From the NCBI RefSeq assembly GCF_017301635.1, contig NZ_CP071091.1, positions 9,912,501 through 9,976,500 on the forward strand: a DNA stretch of 64,000 nt, read 5' to 3'. Positions within the stretch are counted from its first letter, which is position 1, and every line of letters begins with the position of its first letter. Source of the stretch: Myxococcus landrumus (GTDB lineage Bacteria > Myxococcota > Myxococcia > Myxococcales > Myxococcaceae). Below the pieces are notes generated by a model. The model was given only the letters and a program-made list of their open reading frames with translations, had not been told where the DNA came from and made no database searches. The position numbers were made by a program, and so were the translations under genes. Shown piece after piece: positions 1-7,996 of the stretch.

Positions 1-336
1 GGAACCAATCTGAATCTTGTCGCCGTCGTACAGCGGCGCGGCGTTGACCTTCAGGCCGTTCAGGTAGGTGCCATTGGTGCTGGCCAGGTCCACCAATTGG
101 AAACGCCCATCCCCCAGCGCCACCACCTTGGCGTGCTTGCGGGAGATGCCGTCGTCCTCGACCTGGAACTGCGCTTCGGAGCTTCGCCCCAGCACCACTT
201 CGGATCGGTCCAGCTTGAACATCCGTCCGATGCCCGCTGCGGACTTGGCGCTGATGACGATCAGATAAGCGCTCTGCCGCTGGGCGTTGCCCAGCAGGTC
301 CGAAATGGAATGGACGGAAGTTTTCTCCTCGGACAT
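1..336 (-). CDS. FHA-domain protein, N-terminal part (runs off the window)
   Basis: The 112 visible codons form the start of a protein that continues past the left edge of the window. After about 25 N-terminal residues comes a typical forkhead-associated domain, the phosphothreonine-binding beta-sandwich used in Ser/Thr kinase signalling. The visible marks are the GR-S stretch (VVLGRSSE), the SRKHAKV segment and the STNGTYLNG turn, which bind phosphothreonine in this family. Start chosen at the ATG whose complement ends at 336; an in-frame ATG at 348 would add four residues (MGGA). In myxobacteria such N-terminal FHA domains are often joined to GGDEF, ATPase or transcription-activator domains. 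The partner domain here lies outside the window, so no function beyond phosphopeptide binding is claimed. Confidence 0.85.
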   Translation of the reverse strand, partial: MSEEKTSVHSISDLLGNAQRQSAYLIVISAKSAAGIGRMFKLDRSEVVLGRSSEAQFQVEDDGISRKHAKVVALGDGRFQLVDLASTNGTYLNGLKVNAAPLYDGDKIQIGS

Positions 337-406
337 CGCGCCACCCATCTTATGGGCCGTTTTTTCATGGCGGCAAGCATGCAACCGGCTTCCGCACCAC
401 CAACCC

Positions 407-1468
407 TCATTCCGCCTTCGTCCGGCGCGTGGATCCGCGCCGGCCGCGCGCCGGAGGTTCGACTGTCGGCCGTCCGACGGTCAGCTCCCCGGCGACCGGC
501 GTCTGGATGAAGCGCGCGAGCGCCTCGGGGGAGCGGGGATGGTAGGCCAGCCCCTGCATCAACTTCACCAGCGCCGCCGAAGGCGTCATGTCCGCGCCGC
601 CCATGACCCCCTGCGCCAAGGCCGCCGCCCCAGATTCGTAGAGACTGAGGTCCACGCCGTTGCGGTGGGCCTGGCTGACGACGACCACCGGCACGCCGCG
701 CTCCTTCGCCTGGGTGAACAGGGGCATGAACGAGCGCCCCAGCTCCGGGTCGATGGGGAAGTTGCCCGCCCCGTACGCCTCCAGAATCAGACCCCGGACG
801 TGGGGCAGCAGCTGGAGGGGCAGGGCGGGGTCCAGGCCCGGGTACACCTTCAAGAGGAGGACGCGCGAGTCCAGCTTCTCGAACAGGCGGAAGGGGCCCT
901 TGGAGCGCAGCCCCGGCTCGAAGGTCGCGTCGACTCCGAGCGTCCCCAGCACGGGGCAGTTGGGGCTGTCGAAGGCGTCGTACTCGGCCACCTTCACCTT
1001 GCGCGCCCGGTTGCCTCGATAGAGGTGCGAGTCGAAGCAGATGGTGACTTCGCGAGGGCCCTCCAGCGCGGAGAGCACCGCGTCAATGAGGTTGAGCCTC
1101 GCGTCCGAGCGCACCTCGCCCAGCGGCCGCTGCGAGCCCGTCAGCACCACGGGGCATGGCGGGTTGCGCAACATGAGCGACAGCGCGCTGGCCGTGTAGG
1201 CGAGCGTGTCCGTCCCATGGGTCACCACGGCCCCGTCGAATTGGGGGAGCTGTTGGTGGAGGTGGGTGGCCATGCGCTGCCACAGCTCCGGCTGCATCTC
1301 CGAGCTGTCCAGGTTGCTGAACAGCTGCAGCTCGATGTCGGCGAGCTGGAAGAGCTCCGGCACACGGGCCTTGAGCGTCTTGAAGAAGGCGGCGGGGCGC
1401 AGCGCGGAGGGACGGCCACCGGCCATCCCCAAGGTGCCACCGGTGTGGAGGAGCAGGACTCTGGGCAT
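407..1468 (-). CDS. Type I (cytoplasmic) L-asparaginase
   Basis: Hydrolyses L-asparagine to aspartate and ammonia. The 353-residue protein opens directly with the beta-strand and nucleophile loop (LLLHTGGTLGM, nucleophile Thr12) and carries the second signature VVTHGTDTL with the catalytic Thr-Asp pair. It has no signal peptide, which together with the sequence style places it in the cytoplasmic type I group. A short basic C-terminal tail (RGRRGSTRRT) extends past the usual end. The same frame stays open upstream to 1795, but that part runs through the divergent thioredoxin gene and is low-complexity antisense. The ATG at 1468 gives the family's normal start. It is divergent from the DsbA-like gene, with about 55 bases between the two starts. 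Confidence 0.93.
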   Translation of the reverse strand: MPRVLLLHTGGTLGMAGGRPSALRPAAFFKTLKARVPELFQLADIELQLFSNLDSSEMQPELWQRMATHLHQQLPQFDGAVVTHGTDTLAYTASALSLMLRNPPCPVVLTGSQRPLGEVRSDARLNLIDAVLSALEGPREVTICFDSHLYRGNRARKVKVAEYDAFDSPNCPVLGTLGVDATFEPGLRSKGPFRLFEKLDSRVLLLKVYPGLDPALPLQLLPHVRGLILEAYGAGNFPIDPELGRSFMPLFTQAKERGVPVVVVSQAHRNGVDLSLYESGAAALAQGVMGGADMTPSAALVKLMQGLAYHPRSPEALARFIQTPVAGELTVGRPTVEPPARGRRGSTRRTKAE

Positions 1469-1523
1469 GAGGGTAGAATGCCCTCCCTGCCAAGGCTTGC
1501 GTTGCTTTACAAGCCCCGCGCGC

Positions 1524-2531
1524 GTGGCTAAGACCCGCCGCGTGCTCCTCTCCTGCTGGAAGCGTGTCATTCCCCTGCTGGCCGCCGCGGCGCTGACTGG
1601 CTGGGGTTGCAAGAACCCAGAGGGCTCCGCGCCCGCCTCGACTCCGGCCCCGGCCGCGGCTCCAGCCCCCGCCGCGCCGCCGCCGCCCCCCGTGGAGCCC
1701 GCGGCCGCTCCGACGGACCCCGCGGCCGTCCTGTCGGGCATCCCGGGCATGGACTTCTCCTCGCTGTCCGCGACGTCCAAGCGGGAGCTGGCCACGGTCC
1801 TCAGTGACGAGTTCTGCTACTGCGGCTGTCCGCACACCTTGGGCGCATGTCTGAAGTCGCACACTGGCTGCCGCCATGCCAAGCGGATGGCTCGGGTGGC
1901 CGCGCGCATGGTGTCCGAGGGCAGCGCGGGCACCGAGGTCATCATCCAGCTTTCGCAGTACTACGGCTCGTTCCGCGAGCAGCGCTCGCAGTTCAAGGTG
2001 GACGAGCGCATGTGCATGGGGAGCGCGTCGGCCCCCGTGACGGTGGTGGAGTTCTCCGACTTCGAGTGCCCGTACTGTGCCAAGGCCCGGCCCATCCTGG
2101 AGGGCTTCGCGAAGAAGAACGCGTCCCAGGTGCGCTTCTGCTACCTGCCCTTCCCGCTGTCCATGCACGTCAACGCGGTGCCCGCGGCGCAGGCCGCCCT
2201 GTGGGCCCGGGACCAGGGCAAGTTCTGGCAGATGCATGACGCCCTCTTCGAGCAGCAGGAGAACCTGAAGCCCGAGGCCCTCCCGGCGCTGGCCAAGAAG
2301 CTGGGCCTGGACGGCGACAAGCTGGCGGCGGTGCTGAAGTCGGACGCGTACAAGCAGGAGCTGGAGGGCTTCCGCGCCCAGGGCCGCGCGGCCGGGCTCA
2401 GCGGCACGCCGTCGGTCTACTTCAACGGCCGTTCGGTCGACTTGAGCTTCGTCCAGGAGGAGCTGCTTCAGCACAGCCTGGAGGACGAGCTCGAGTGGCA
2501 GTCCAACAAGAACGCCTGGGCCGCCGACTGA
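1524..2531 (+). CDS. DsbA-like thioredoxin-fold protein with an N-terminal CYCGC cysteine domain
   Basis: Predicted exported thiol-disulfide protein of 335 residues. A basic start (VAKTRRVLL) and hydrophobic stretch lead to GWGC, a poor but possible lipobox, then a Pro/Ala linker. Residues about 90-130 hold a Cys-rich block (FCYCGCPH, then GAC and TGC) like the PCYCGC motif of small metal- or redox-related lipoproteins. The C-terminal half is a DsbA/DsbG-type thioredoxin fold with active-site CPYC (Cys182, Cys185) and the cis-Pro loop (GTPSVYFNG). The GTG at 1524 is my start choice; GTG 1542 is equally compatible with a signal peptide. The DUF4388 gene starts 7 bases after its stop, so the two are probably co-transcribed. 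The substrate is unknown. Confidence 0.82.
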   Translation: MAKTRRVLLSCWKRVIPLLAAAALTGWGCKNPEGSAPASTPAPAAAPAPAAPPPPPVEPAAAPTDPAAVLSGIPGMDFSSLSATSKRELATVLSDEFCYCGCPHTLGACLKSHTGCRHAKRMARVAARMVSEGSAGTEVIIQLSQYYGSFREQRSQFKVDERMCMGSASAPVTVVEFSDFECPYCAKARPILEGFAKKNASQVRFCYLPFPLSMHVNAVPAAQAALWARDQGKFWQMHDALFEQQENLKPEALPALAKKLGLDGDKLAAVLKSDAYKQELEGFRAQGRAAGLSGTPSVYFNGRSVDLSFVQEELLQHSLEDELEWQSNKNAWAAD

Positions 2532-2538
2532 CGCGGCG

Positions 2539-3885
2539 ATGACGCAACGGTTCCGCATCGACGCGGGGCAGCTCGTCCCCGAGGACCGCCAGAGCCCGTC
2601 TCCATTGACGGGGCGCTCGGGGACGTACGCGCTGATGCCGACGTCCCCAGACCTGCTGGTCTTCTCACGAGGCCCCTGCGAGGGCGGCACCATCGCCGCG
2701 CCGCGCGTGGTGCTCTCTGGCGACGCGGCCGGATTCCCGTTGTCGGACCTGATGGCGTTCCTCAGCCAGTCGCGGTGGAGCGGCATCATCCGCGTGCACT
2801 CGCCGGCGGGAGAGCGCTCCGTCACCTTCCGCGACGGAGAGGTGCGGGGTGCGTCGTCGGATGACCCGTCCGACCGGTTGGGCGAGGTGCTGGTTCGCCT
2901 GGGCTATGTGGACCGCGCGCAGGTGGAAGCCGCGCTGCGAGGCCAGCCGCCCTCCAAGGTGGGCCGGGCCCTGGTGGAGAAGGGCCTGTTGAAGGCGCAC
3001 GACCTCTTCAAGTGCGTCACGCATCAGGTGAGCGAAATCTTCCACGCCATCGTGTTGTGCCGGGAGGGGAGCTTCTTCCTCATCGACCAGCCGGTGGACG
3101 ACAAGACGAGCCACTCCATCCAGCTCTCCACGCAGAGCCTGCTGATGGACAGCATCCGGAAGATTGACGAGATGGCGCACTTCCGGAAGCGCATCCCGCA
3201 CGGCCGGCTGTACGTGGCGCGCAAGCGGGCCTCGGACGGGAAGCTGGAGGAGGACGAGGACCGGGTGCTGGGGCTGCTGGATGGCCGGCGCACCATCCTG
3301 GAGCTGGGCCATGCCGCCCGGCTGTCCGAGTTCGACATCACCAAGGTGGTGTACCGGCTGCTCGAGGGCGGCTTTGCCTCCGTGACGGACAAGCCGCTGC
3401 TCGTGCCCGCGGGGCCCGTGCCCACGCCGGTGGGGGTGACGGCTGCGCAGCCTCGTGAGGCGGCCCAGGCCGCGCAGGGGCGGACCGCGGCGAGTGTGGC
3501 GCCGGCGGTGGACCCTCGCCCCGTGGCGCGGGTGTTCAACTTCATCTTCCGGGAGATTCGCGACGAGGTGGCCAAGCAGGGGATGGACCGTGAGTTCATC
3601 GCCGCCGCCAACGCCGCGCTCGCCGGACAGGGTTTGTCGTCGTCTCCGGTGTTGGAGGGGCTGGCCTTCCAGGCGGATGGGAGCCTGGCCGAGGCGAAGC
3701 TGATGGAGGCCTTCGAGCAGCACCGCGCCCAGTTGGGCAGCGAGCCGATGGCCTCCTTCAAGCAGGCGCTGAGCGACGTGATGTTCTTCCTGTTGTTCCA
3801 GGCTGGTGAGCTCCTGGAGTCGCGTGCGGACGAGGACCTCGCCCGCCGTGTGAAGGAGCTCCTGGCGACGCTTGAGGGGCCGTGA
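2539..3885 (+). CDS. DUF4388 (PATAN-type) protein
   Basis: A 448-residue protein with no signal peptide. Residues about 60-200 match the DUF4388 pattern common in myxobacteria: GFPLSDLMAFLSQSRWSG, then GERSVTFRDGEV and an 'LGEVLVRLGYVDRAQVEAAL' type helix pair. The family is thought to be a signalling or scaffold module in two-component and motility contexts; no enzymatic activity is known. A winged-helix-like region follows (about 220-280, RTILELGHAARLSEFD), then a Pro/Ala linker and an alpha-helical C-terminal domain. The gene starts 7 bases after the DsbA-like gene and overlaps truD by 4 bases, so the three form one unit. The role is unknown. Confidence 0.8.
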   Translation: MTQRFRIDAGQLVPEDRQSPSPLTGRSGTYALMPTSPDLLVFSRGPCEGGTIAAPRVVLSGDAAGFPLSDLMAFLSQSRWSGIIRVHSPAGERSVTFRDGEVRGASSDDPSDRLGEVLVRLGYVDRAQVEAALRGQPPSKVGRALVEKGLLKAHDLFKCVTHQVSEIFHAIVLCREGSFFLIDQPVDDKTSHSIQLSTQSLLMDSIRKIDEMAHFRKRIPHGRLYVARKRASDGKLEEDEDRVLGLLDGRRTILELGHAARLSEFDITKVVYRLLEGGFASVTDKPLLVPAGPVPTPVGVTAAQPREAAQAAQGRTAASVAPAVDPRPVARVFNFIFREIRDEVAKQGMDREFIAAANAALAGQGLSSSPVLEGLAFQADGSLAEAKLMEAFEQHRAQLGSEPMASFKQALSDVMFFLLFQAGELLESRADEDLARRVKELLATLEGP

Positions 3886-4907
3886 CGACGGATTCAGATT
3901 GGCCGCGGTTGACGGCGGATGTGCCGGGTTGTGGTGGTGCCTTCAAGCTGGTCCCCGAGGACTTCGAGGTCGAGGAGATTCCGGCCTACCTGCCGTCAGG
4001 GGAGGGCGAGCACCTCTACCTGTGGCTGGAGAAGCGGGGCCGCGACACGCGTGAGGTCGTTCGCGCGCTGTCCGCCGCGCTCGGTGTGTCCGAGGACGAT
4101 GTGGGCGTCGCGGGCATGAAGGACCGGCAGGCCGTCACGCGTCAGCTCCTGTCCGTGCCCGCGCGCGGCGAGCCGAAGCTGGGCGACTTCGCGCTGGAGG
4201 GCGTGCAGGTGCTGTGGGCCAAGCGGCACGGCAACAAGCTGCGGACGGGCCACCTGCGCGGCAATCGTTTCCGGCTGCGCCTGCGCGGTGTGCGCGACGT
4301 GGGCGCCGCGCGCGAGACGTTCTCCCGACTGTCCGCGAGCGGAGTCCCCAACTACTTCGGTGAGCAGCGCTTCGGCCGCGCGGGAGACAACGCGGACCTG
4401 GGACGGATGCTGGTGCTGGGGCAGCGGCTGCCGAAGCGGCCGGAGCGCTTCCAGCGCAAGCTGTACCTCTCCGCCTTCCAGTCGCGCATCTTCAACCGTG
4501 CCCTCGCGGACCGGGTGCGCGCGGGCACGCTGTCCACGGCGCTCCTGGGCGACGTGCTGCGCAAGGAAGAGACGGGCGGCCTGTTCGTGTGCGAGGCGCC
4601 GGAGGTCGATGCGCCTCGCGTGGCTTCCTTCGAGGTGAGCCCCGCGGGGCCGCTGTTCGGTCCCAAGATGACGGCGGCCGGGGGCGAGGTGGCCGAGGTC
4701 GAGGCCCGGCTGCTCGTGGGCGAGGGCGTCACCCTGGACGACTTCAAGCGGGGCGGCGGCGAGACGGAAGGGGGGCGCAGGCCCTACCGCGTGCGCCTGG
4801 GTTCACCCGAGCTGACGCCGGAGGGCGAGGACCTGTGGCTCACCTTTGAGTTGCCTCGGGGTGCGTACGCCACCGAGGTCCTCCACGAGCTGCTCAAGGA
4901 CGACTGA
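3882..4907 (+). CDS. truD: tRNA pseudouridine(13) synthase TruD
   Basis: Isomerises U13 of certain tRNAs (tRNA-Glu in E. coli) to pseudouridine. The 341-residue protein carries the TruD signature GMKDRQAVTRQ with the catalytic Asp81, the NYFGEQRFG motif, and the family insertion domain in the C-terminal half. It starts at a GTG whose last bases form the TGA of the DUF4388 gene (GTGA overlap), pointing to translational coupling. Nothing unusual in length. The downstream neighbour is convergent, with a hairpin between the two genes. Confidence 0.95.
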   Translation: MTTDSDWPRLTADVPGCGGAFKLVPEDFEVEEIPAYLPSGEGEHLYLWLEKRGRDTREVVRALSAALGVSEDDVGVAGMKDRQAVTRQLLSVPARGEPKLGDFALEGVQVLWAKRHGNKLRTGHLRGNRFRLRLRGVRDVGAARETFSRLSASGVPNYFGEQRFGRAGDNADLGRMLVLGQRLPKRPERFQRKLYLSAFQSRIFNRALADRVRAGTLSTALLGDVLRKEETGGLFVCEAPEVDAPRVASFEVSPAGPLFGPKMTAAGGEVAEVEARLLVGEGVTLDDFKRGGGETEGGRRPYRVRLGSPELTPEGEDLWLTFELPRGAYATEVLHELLKDD

Positions 4908-5016
4908 GGCTGCGGCTGTGTGCTTCCTGGCGCTGCCTTGAAGCAAGCGCACCTCTGTCGTGCTGGCGGTGCGCCGTCTGGCGCTGCTCTCGGGAGAGCG
5001 CACCGCGCGTGCCCTG

Positions 5017-5058
5017 AAAATGCGAGCGCCTCCTCGGGACGTGAGCCCGGGAGGCGCT
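5017..5058 (-). terminator. Hairpin terminator in the convergent gap between truD and the OmpA gene
   Basis: AGCGCCTCC (5025-5033) pairs with GGAGGCGCT (5050-5058), and CGGG (5035-5038) with CCCG (5046-5049) around one bulged base. On the minus strand the stem is followed by CGCATTTT, which suits termination of the OmpA-lipoprotein transcript. It may also stop truD read-through, although the plus strand has no T-run. Confidence 0.6.
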
Positions 5059-5102
5059 GAGTCTCCTTGTGCCCTGGCCGCGTGGGCCAGGGCAGGGGAG
5101 TG

Positions 5103-6518
5103 CTACTGCTGGACGACGTTGAACTCCGTGCGCCGGTTCTGCGCGCGGCCCGCCTTGGTCGTGTTCGGCGCGATGGGGCGCGTCTCTCCGTAGCCCACCG
5201 CCTCCATGCGACCCGGGTCGATGCCCCGTCGCAGCAGCTGCGCCATCACCGCGTCGGCGCGCTTCTGCGACAGCTTCAGGTTCGTCTCATCCTTGCCCAT
5301 CGAGTCCGTGTGGCCCTCGATGCGCAGCTTGTGGATCCACGGGGCATCGCGCAGCGCCTGCGCCACGTCCTCGAGGATGGCGGTGCTCTGCTTGCCGATG
5401 ATCTTCGCGGAGCCGGACCCGAAGAGGATCTGCTTCTTGATCTCGATGCGGTCCTTCTTGATGACGACGTTCTTGTACTGCTTCGGGCAGCCGCGCTCTT
5501 CCTTCGTGCCCGGGTCGTTCACGCACGCATCGAGGCGGTCCACCACGCCGTCGTTGTCCGTGTCCTTGTCCGCGCACCCGCTGTTCTCCGGCGGGCCCGC
5601 TTCATTCGGGCACTTGTCCTGCGCATCCGCCAGGCCGTCCGCGTCGTTGTCCAGGTCCGGGCACCCGTCCTCGTCCTGGAAGCCGTCCTTGTCCTCCGGC
5701 TCGTCAATGCACTTGTCCTGACCGTCGTTGACGCCGTCGCCGTCCTTGTCCGGGCACCCCAGGTTCTGCATGGAGCCCGTCTCGTTGGGGCACTTGTCCG
5801 CGGTGTCGACGATGCCGTCGTTGTCGTTGTCCAGCTCGGGGCAGCCGTCCTCGTCCTGGAAGCCGTCCTTGTCCTCCGGCTGGTCCGGGCACTTGTCCGC
5901 GTTGTCGAAGACGCCGTCGCCATCACGGTCCTTCGGCGCCTCCGCCGGGCAGCCCTGGTTCTCCGCCACGCCCGCGTCCTGCGGGCACTTGTCGTTGGCG
6001 TCGAGCACCCCGTCGTTGTCGTTGTCCGGGTCCGGGCAGCCGTCCTGGTCCTGGAAGCCGTCCTTGTCCTCGGCCTGGTCCGGGCACGGGTCGTCCTTGT
6101 CCAACACGCCGTCGCCGTCGTTGTCCGTCTCCTCGATGCGGACCACCACCTGCTGCTGCGGGGTCTCCTTCGTGGCGACGGGCGTCTGCGGCTGCTGGGG
6201 CTCCGGACGCTCGCGCACCATCACCTGGCGCGGGCCACAGTTCTTCGACATCGCCAACGCGCGGTCCACCGCGTCGTCGGCCGTGCGGACGTGCGAGGCG
6301 GCGCGGCCGCTGTTGCCCTGGCTCAGCTCGCCCTTGGCGAAGTCGAGGTGGGCCTCGGCCGTGGCCAGCTCCACCGGGGCGCAGCGCAGGGCGCCACTGC
6401 GGCGCGCACGCTCGACGTCGGCCGCGAGCACCTGGGTGTCCGCGCGAATCTTGCTGCCACTCACACAGCCCGCGGCGAGGAGGAAGGTCAACAGCGCTGC
6501 AAGGGAAGGACGCGTCAT
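5103..6518 (-). CDS. OmpA-family lipoprotein with thrombospondin type-3 calcium-binding repeats
   Basis: Outer-membrane lipoprotein of 471 residues thought to link the outer membrane to peptidoglycan. It has a signal peptide with lipobox (LLAAGC), then a helical region (about 25-110) similar in style to DUF4398. A long array of Asp-rich TSP3-type repeats follows (DNDGDGV, DKDGFQDQDGCPD, NDNDGV and so on), each expected to bind Ca2+. The C-terminal OmpA domain has the peptidoglycan (DAP)-binding region EGHTDSMG...NLKLSQKRADAV and NRRTEF. ATG 6518 gives a clean signal peptide; a GTG at 6539 would overlap the upstream gene's stop. It lies directly downstream of the DUF4398 lipoprotein and is probably co-transcribed. 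The repeat number is the main variable part. Confidence 0.92.
   Translation of the reverse strand: MTRPSLAALLTFLLAAGCVSGSKIRADTQVLAADVERARRSGALRCAPVELATAEAHLDFAKGELSQGNSGRAASHVRTADDAVDRALAMSKNCGPRQVMVRERPEPQQPQTPVATKETPQQQVVVRIEETDNDGDGVLDKDDPCPDQAEDKDGFQDQDGCPDPDNDNDGVLDANDKCPQDAGVAENQGCPAEAPKDRDGDGVFDNADKCPDQPEDKDGFQDEDGCPELDNDNDGIVDTADKCPNETGSMQNLGCPDKDGDGVNDGQDKCIDEPEDKDGFQDEDGCPDLDNDADGLADAQDKCPNEAGPPENSGCADKDTDNDGVVDRLDACVNDPGTKEERGCPKQYKNVVIKKDRIEIKKQILFGSGSAKIIGKQSTAILEDVAQALRDAPWIHKLRIEGHTDSMGKDETNLKLSQKRADAVMAQLLRRGIDPGRMEAVGYGETRPIAPNTTKAGRAQNRRTEFNVVQQ
5641..6085. repeat. Long-period internal DNA repeats encoding the TSP3 modules
   Basis: A near-identical block of about 55-60 bases occurs three times inside the OmpA-lipoprotein gene (around 5646, 5826 and 6021), spaced 180 and 195 bases apart. 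Each copy encodes the EDKDGFQD(E/Q)DGCP unit. The spacing steps are multiples of three, so the frame is kept. Such repeats can expand or contract by recombination. Confidence 0.8.
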
Positions 6519-6535
6519 CGGGAGCGCTCGGTGCG

Positions 6536-6853
6536 TCACGGGTTCGGGCTCCGCTCGCTGGTGTCGGCGCTGCCCGCCTCGGACATGGCCTTCTCACGTG
6601 CTTCGTTGGCGAAGCGGGACGCCTTCACCGCGAAGTCCACGCCCGCTTGGTAGTCGGAGTAGCCGACCTCCTCGCGCGCCTTCGACAGATACAGATTGGC
6701 GGCGGTCCACTCGTACGGAGCCAGTTTGTCGGCTCCGGCCGTGCGCGCGGCCTGAATCTGGACCTCCGCGTCCAGGATGTTCGCGGTGGACTTCACGGGG
6801 CCGCACGCGGCGAGCGCCCCCGCCACTGCCACCAGCACCGTCAGCTTCTTCAT
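6536..6853 (-). CDS. Small DUF4398-type lipoprotein
   Basis: A 105-residue secreted lipoprotein: MKKLTVLVAVAGALAAC is a textbook signal peptide with lipobox. The mature part is helical, with the DUF4398 look (ANILDAEVQIQAARTAGADKLAPYEW, LYLSKAREEVGYSDYQAGVDFAVKA). In this group, paired helices bearing repeated Ala and Tyr residues are found beside OmpA-type proteins. It sits immediately upstream of the OmpA-TSP3 lipoprotein in the same direction, with the stop next to or overlapping the next start, so both are expected to be made together. The function is unknown; a periplasmic partner of the OmpA protein is an inference from position. Confidence 0.8.
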   Translation of the reverse strand: MKKLTVLVAVAGALAACGPVKSTANILDAEVQIQAARTAGADKLAPYEWTAANLYLSKAREEVGYSDYQAGVDFAVKASRFANEAREKAMSEAGSADTSERSPNP

Positions 6854-7003
6854 AGGGTGGCGCCTCTAGAGGAGGAAAAGACGCATCGGTCGTATCAATC
6901 GCCTCTTGGGGGGTCAAGAATCGGGCAGACCCTCGGTAGCAGGAGACCCCGCCACCCCCGGAACTTTGACGGCGGGGCCCCTCCTTGCCATGGTCCGTGT
7001 CCC

Positions 7004-7996
7004 GTGCTCCCGTCCGTCCTTCCCGCCCGCATCCTGCTGCTGGTCACCCTGCTCCTGTCCCCCGTGGCCCTGGCCGCGCAAGGGTCCGCCGCGAAGCGGA
7101 CCGAGCGCCGCAACGAATCGGAGCGGGCCATCCAGACCGTCATCCAGGGGGGCGCCGTCCCCGCGGCCGTCTCCCGCCTGCGCTACCTGGGCGAGGAGCC
7201 CCACGCCGCCGACGTCATCACCGACGCCCTGCGTCGCGTGCTGGAGGACAGGGTCCGCCGCAACCTCGTGGCCGTGCTCGCGGGCCTGGACACGCGCGCC
7301 GCGGAGCCGGCCCTGGTCCGCCTGGCGGGGGACGGTGACAGCACCGTGCGCATGTACGCCGCGCAGGGCCTGGCGCGCCTGAACAGCCGCAACGTCCAGG
7401 TGTTGCTCCCGCTCCTGAACGACAAGAGCAGCGGGGTGCGCCGCGACGCGGCCAAGGCGCTCGGTGCCTCGCACAATCCCAAGGTGGGCAAGCCGCTGAT
7501 GGCGGCCGCCAAGGCGGAGCAGGAGCTGGAGGTGCGTGCCGCCATGCTCTCCGCCGTGGGTGAGAGTGGCGACAAGAAGCAGGTGAAGCCCCTCAAGGAG
7601 TACCTGACGAACGATTCGGAGAGCACGCGCTTCGCGGCCGCGCGCGGCCTGTGCCGCCTGGGCGCGCCGGAGGGCTTCGCCTTCGCGAACAAGCTGCTGA
7701 GCGCGGAGGACCGCTTCGTGCGCCGGCAGGGACTGGAGCTGTTCGAGGGCGTCCCCGCCAAGAAGGCGAGCGTCGCCATCAAGCCGCTGCTGGAGGACAA
7801 GGACCGGGGCCTGGCCGCTGGCGCCGCGCGAGTCCTCTTCCAGGGGGGTGACTCCTCCATGCTCGACTGGCTGGTGCTGGCCTCGTGGAACGCCAAGGGC
7901 GAGGAGAAGCTGGCGTACGAGAAGGAGCTGGAGACGCTCCAGCTCCAGGATGATCGCCGCAAGGCCATTCTGCGACGGGCGGGCGTGGCGCAATGA
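7004..7996 (+). CDS. Secreted HEAT-repeat protein
   Basis: A 330-residue exported protein made of HEAT-type helical repeats. From the GTG at 7004 (chosen because it opens a good signal peptide, LPARILLLVTLLLSPVALAAQ) the mature part shows a repeat of about 30 residues. Examples are AAEPALVRLAGDGDSTVRMYAAQGLARLN, NVQVLLPLLNDKSSGVRRDAAKALG, and KKQVKPLKEYLTNDSESTRFAAARGL. HEAT arrays bind proteins and have no catalytic signature here. The stop overlaps the start of the DUF1460 gene (ATGA), so the two are translationally coupled. This suggests the repeat protein helps or regulates that periplasmic enzyme (inference). Confidence 0.8.
   Translation: MLPSVLPARILLLVTLLLSPVALAAQGSAAKRTERRNESERAIQTVIQGGAVPAAVSRLRYLGEEPHAADVITDALRRVLEDRVRRNLVAVLAGLDTRAAEPALVRLAGDGDSTVRMYAAQGLARLNSRNVQVLLPLLNDKSSGVRRDAAKALGASHNPKVGKPLMAAAKAEQELEVRAAMLSAVGESGDKKQVKPLKEYLTNDSESTRFAAARGLCRLGAPEGFAFANKLLSAEDRFVRRQGLELFEGVPAKKASVAIKPLLEDKDRGLAAGAARVLFQGGDSSMLDWLVLASWNAKGEEKLAYEKELETLQLQDDRRKAILRRAGVAQ

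Noticed and set aside
1469..1795. N-terminal extension of the asparaginase
   Set aside because: Low-complexity Gly/Ala translation that runs through the divergent thioredoxin gene; the ATG at 1468 gives the normal family start.
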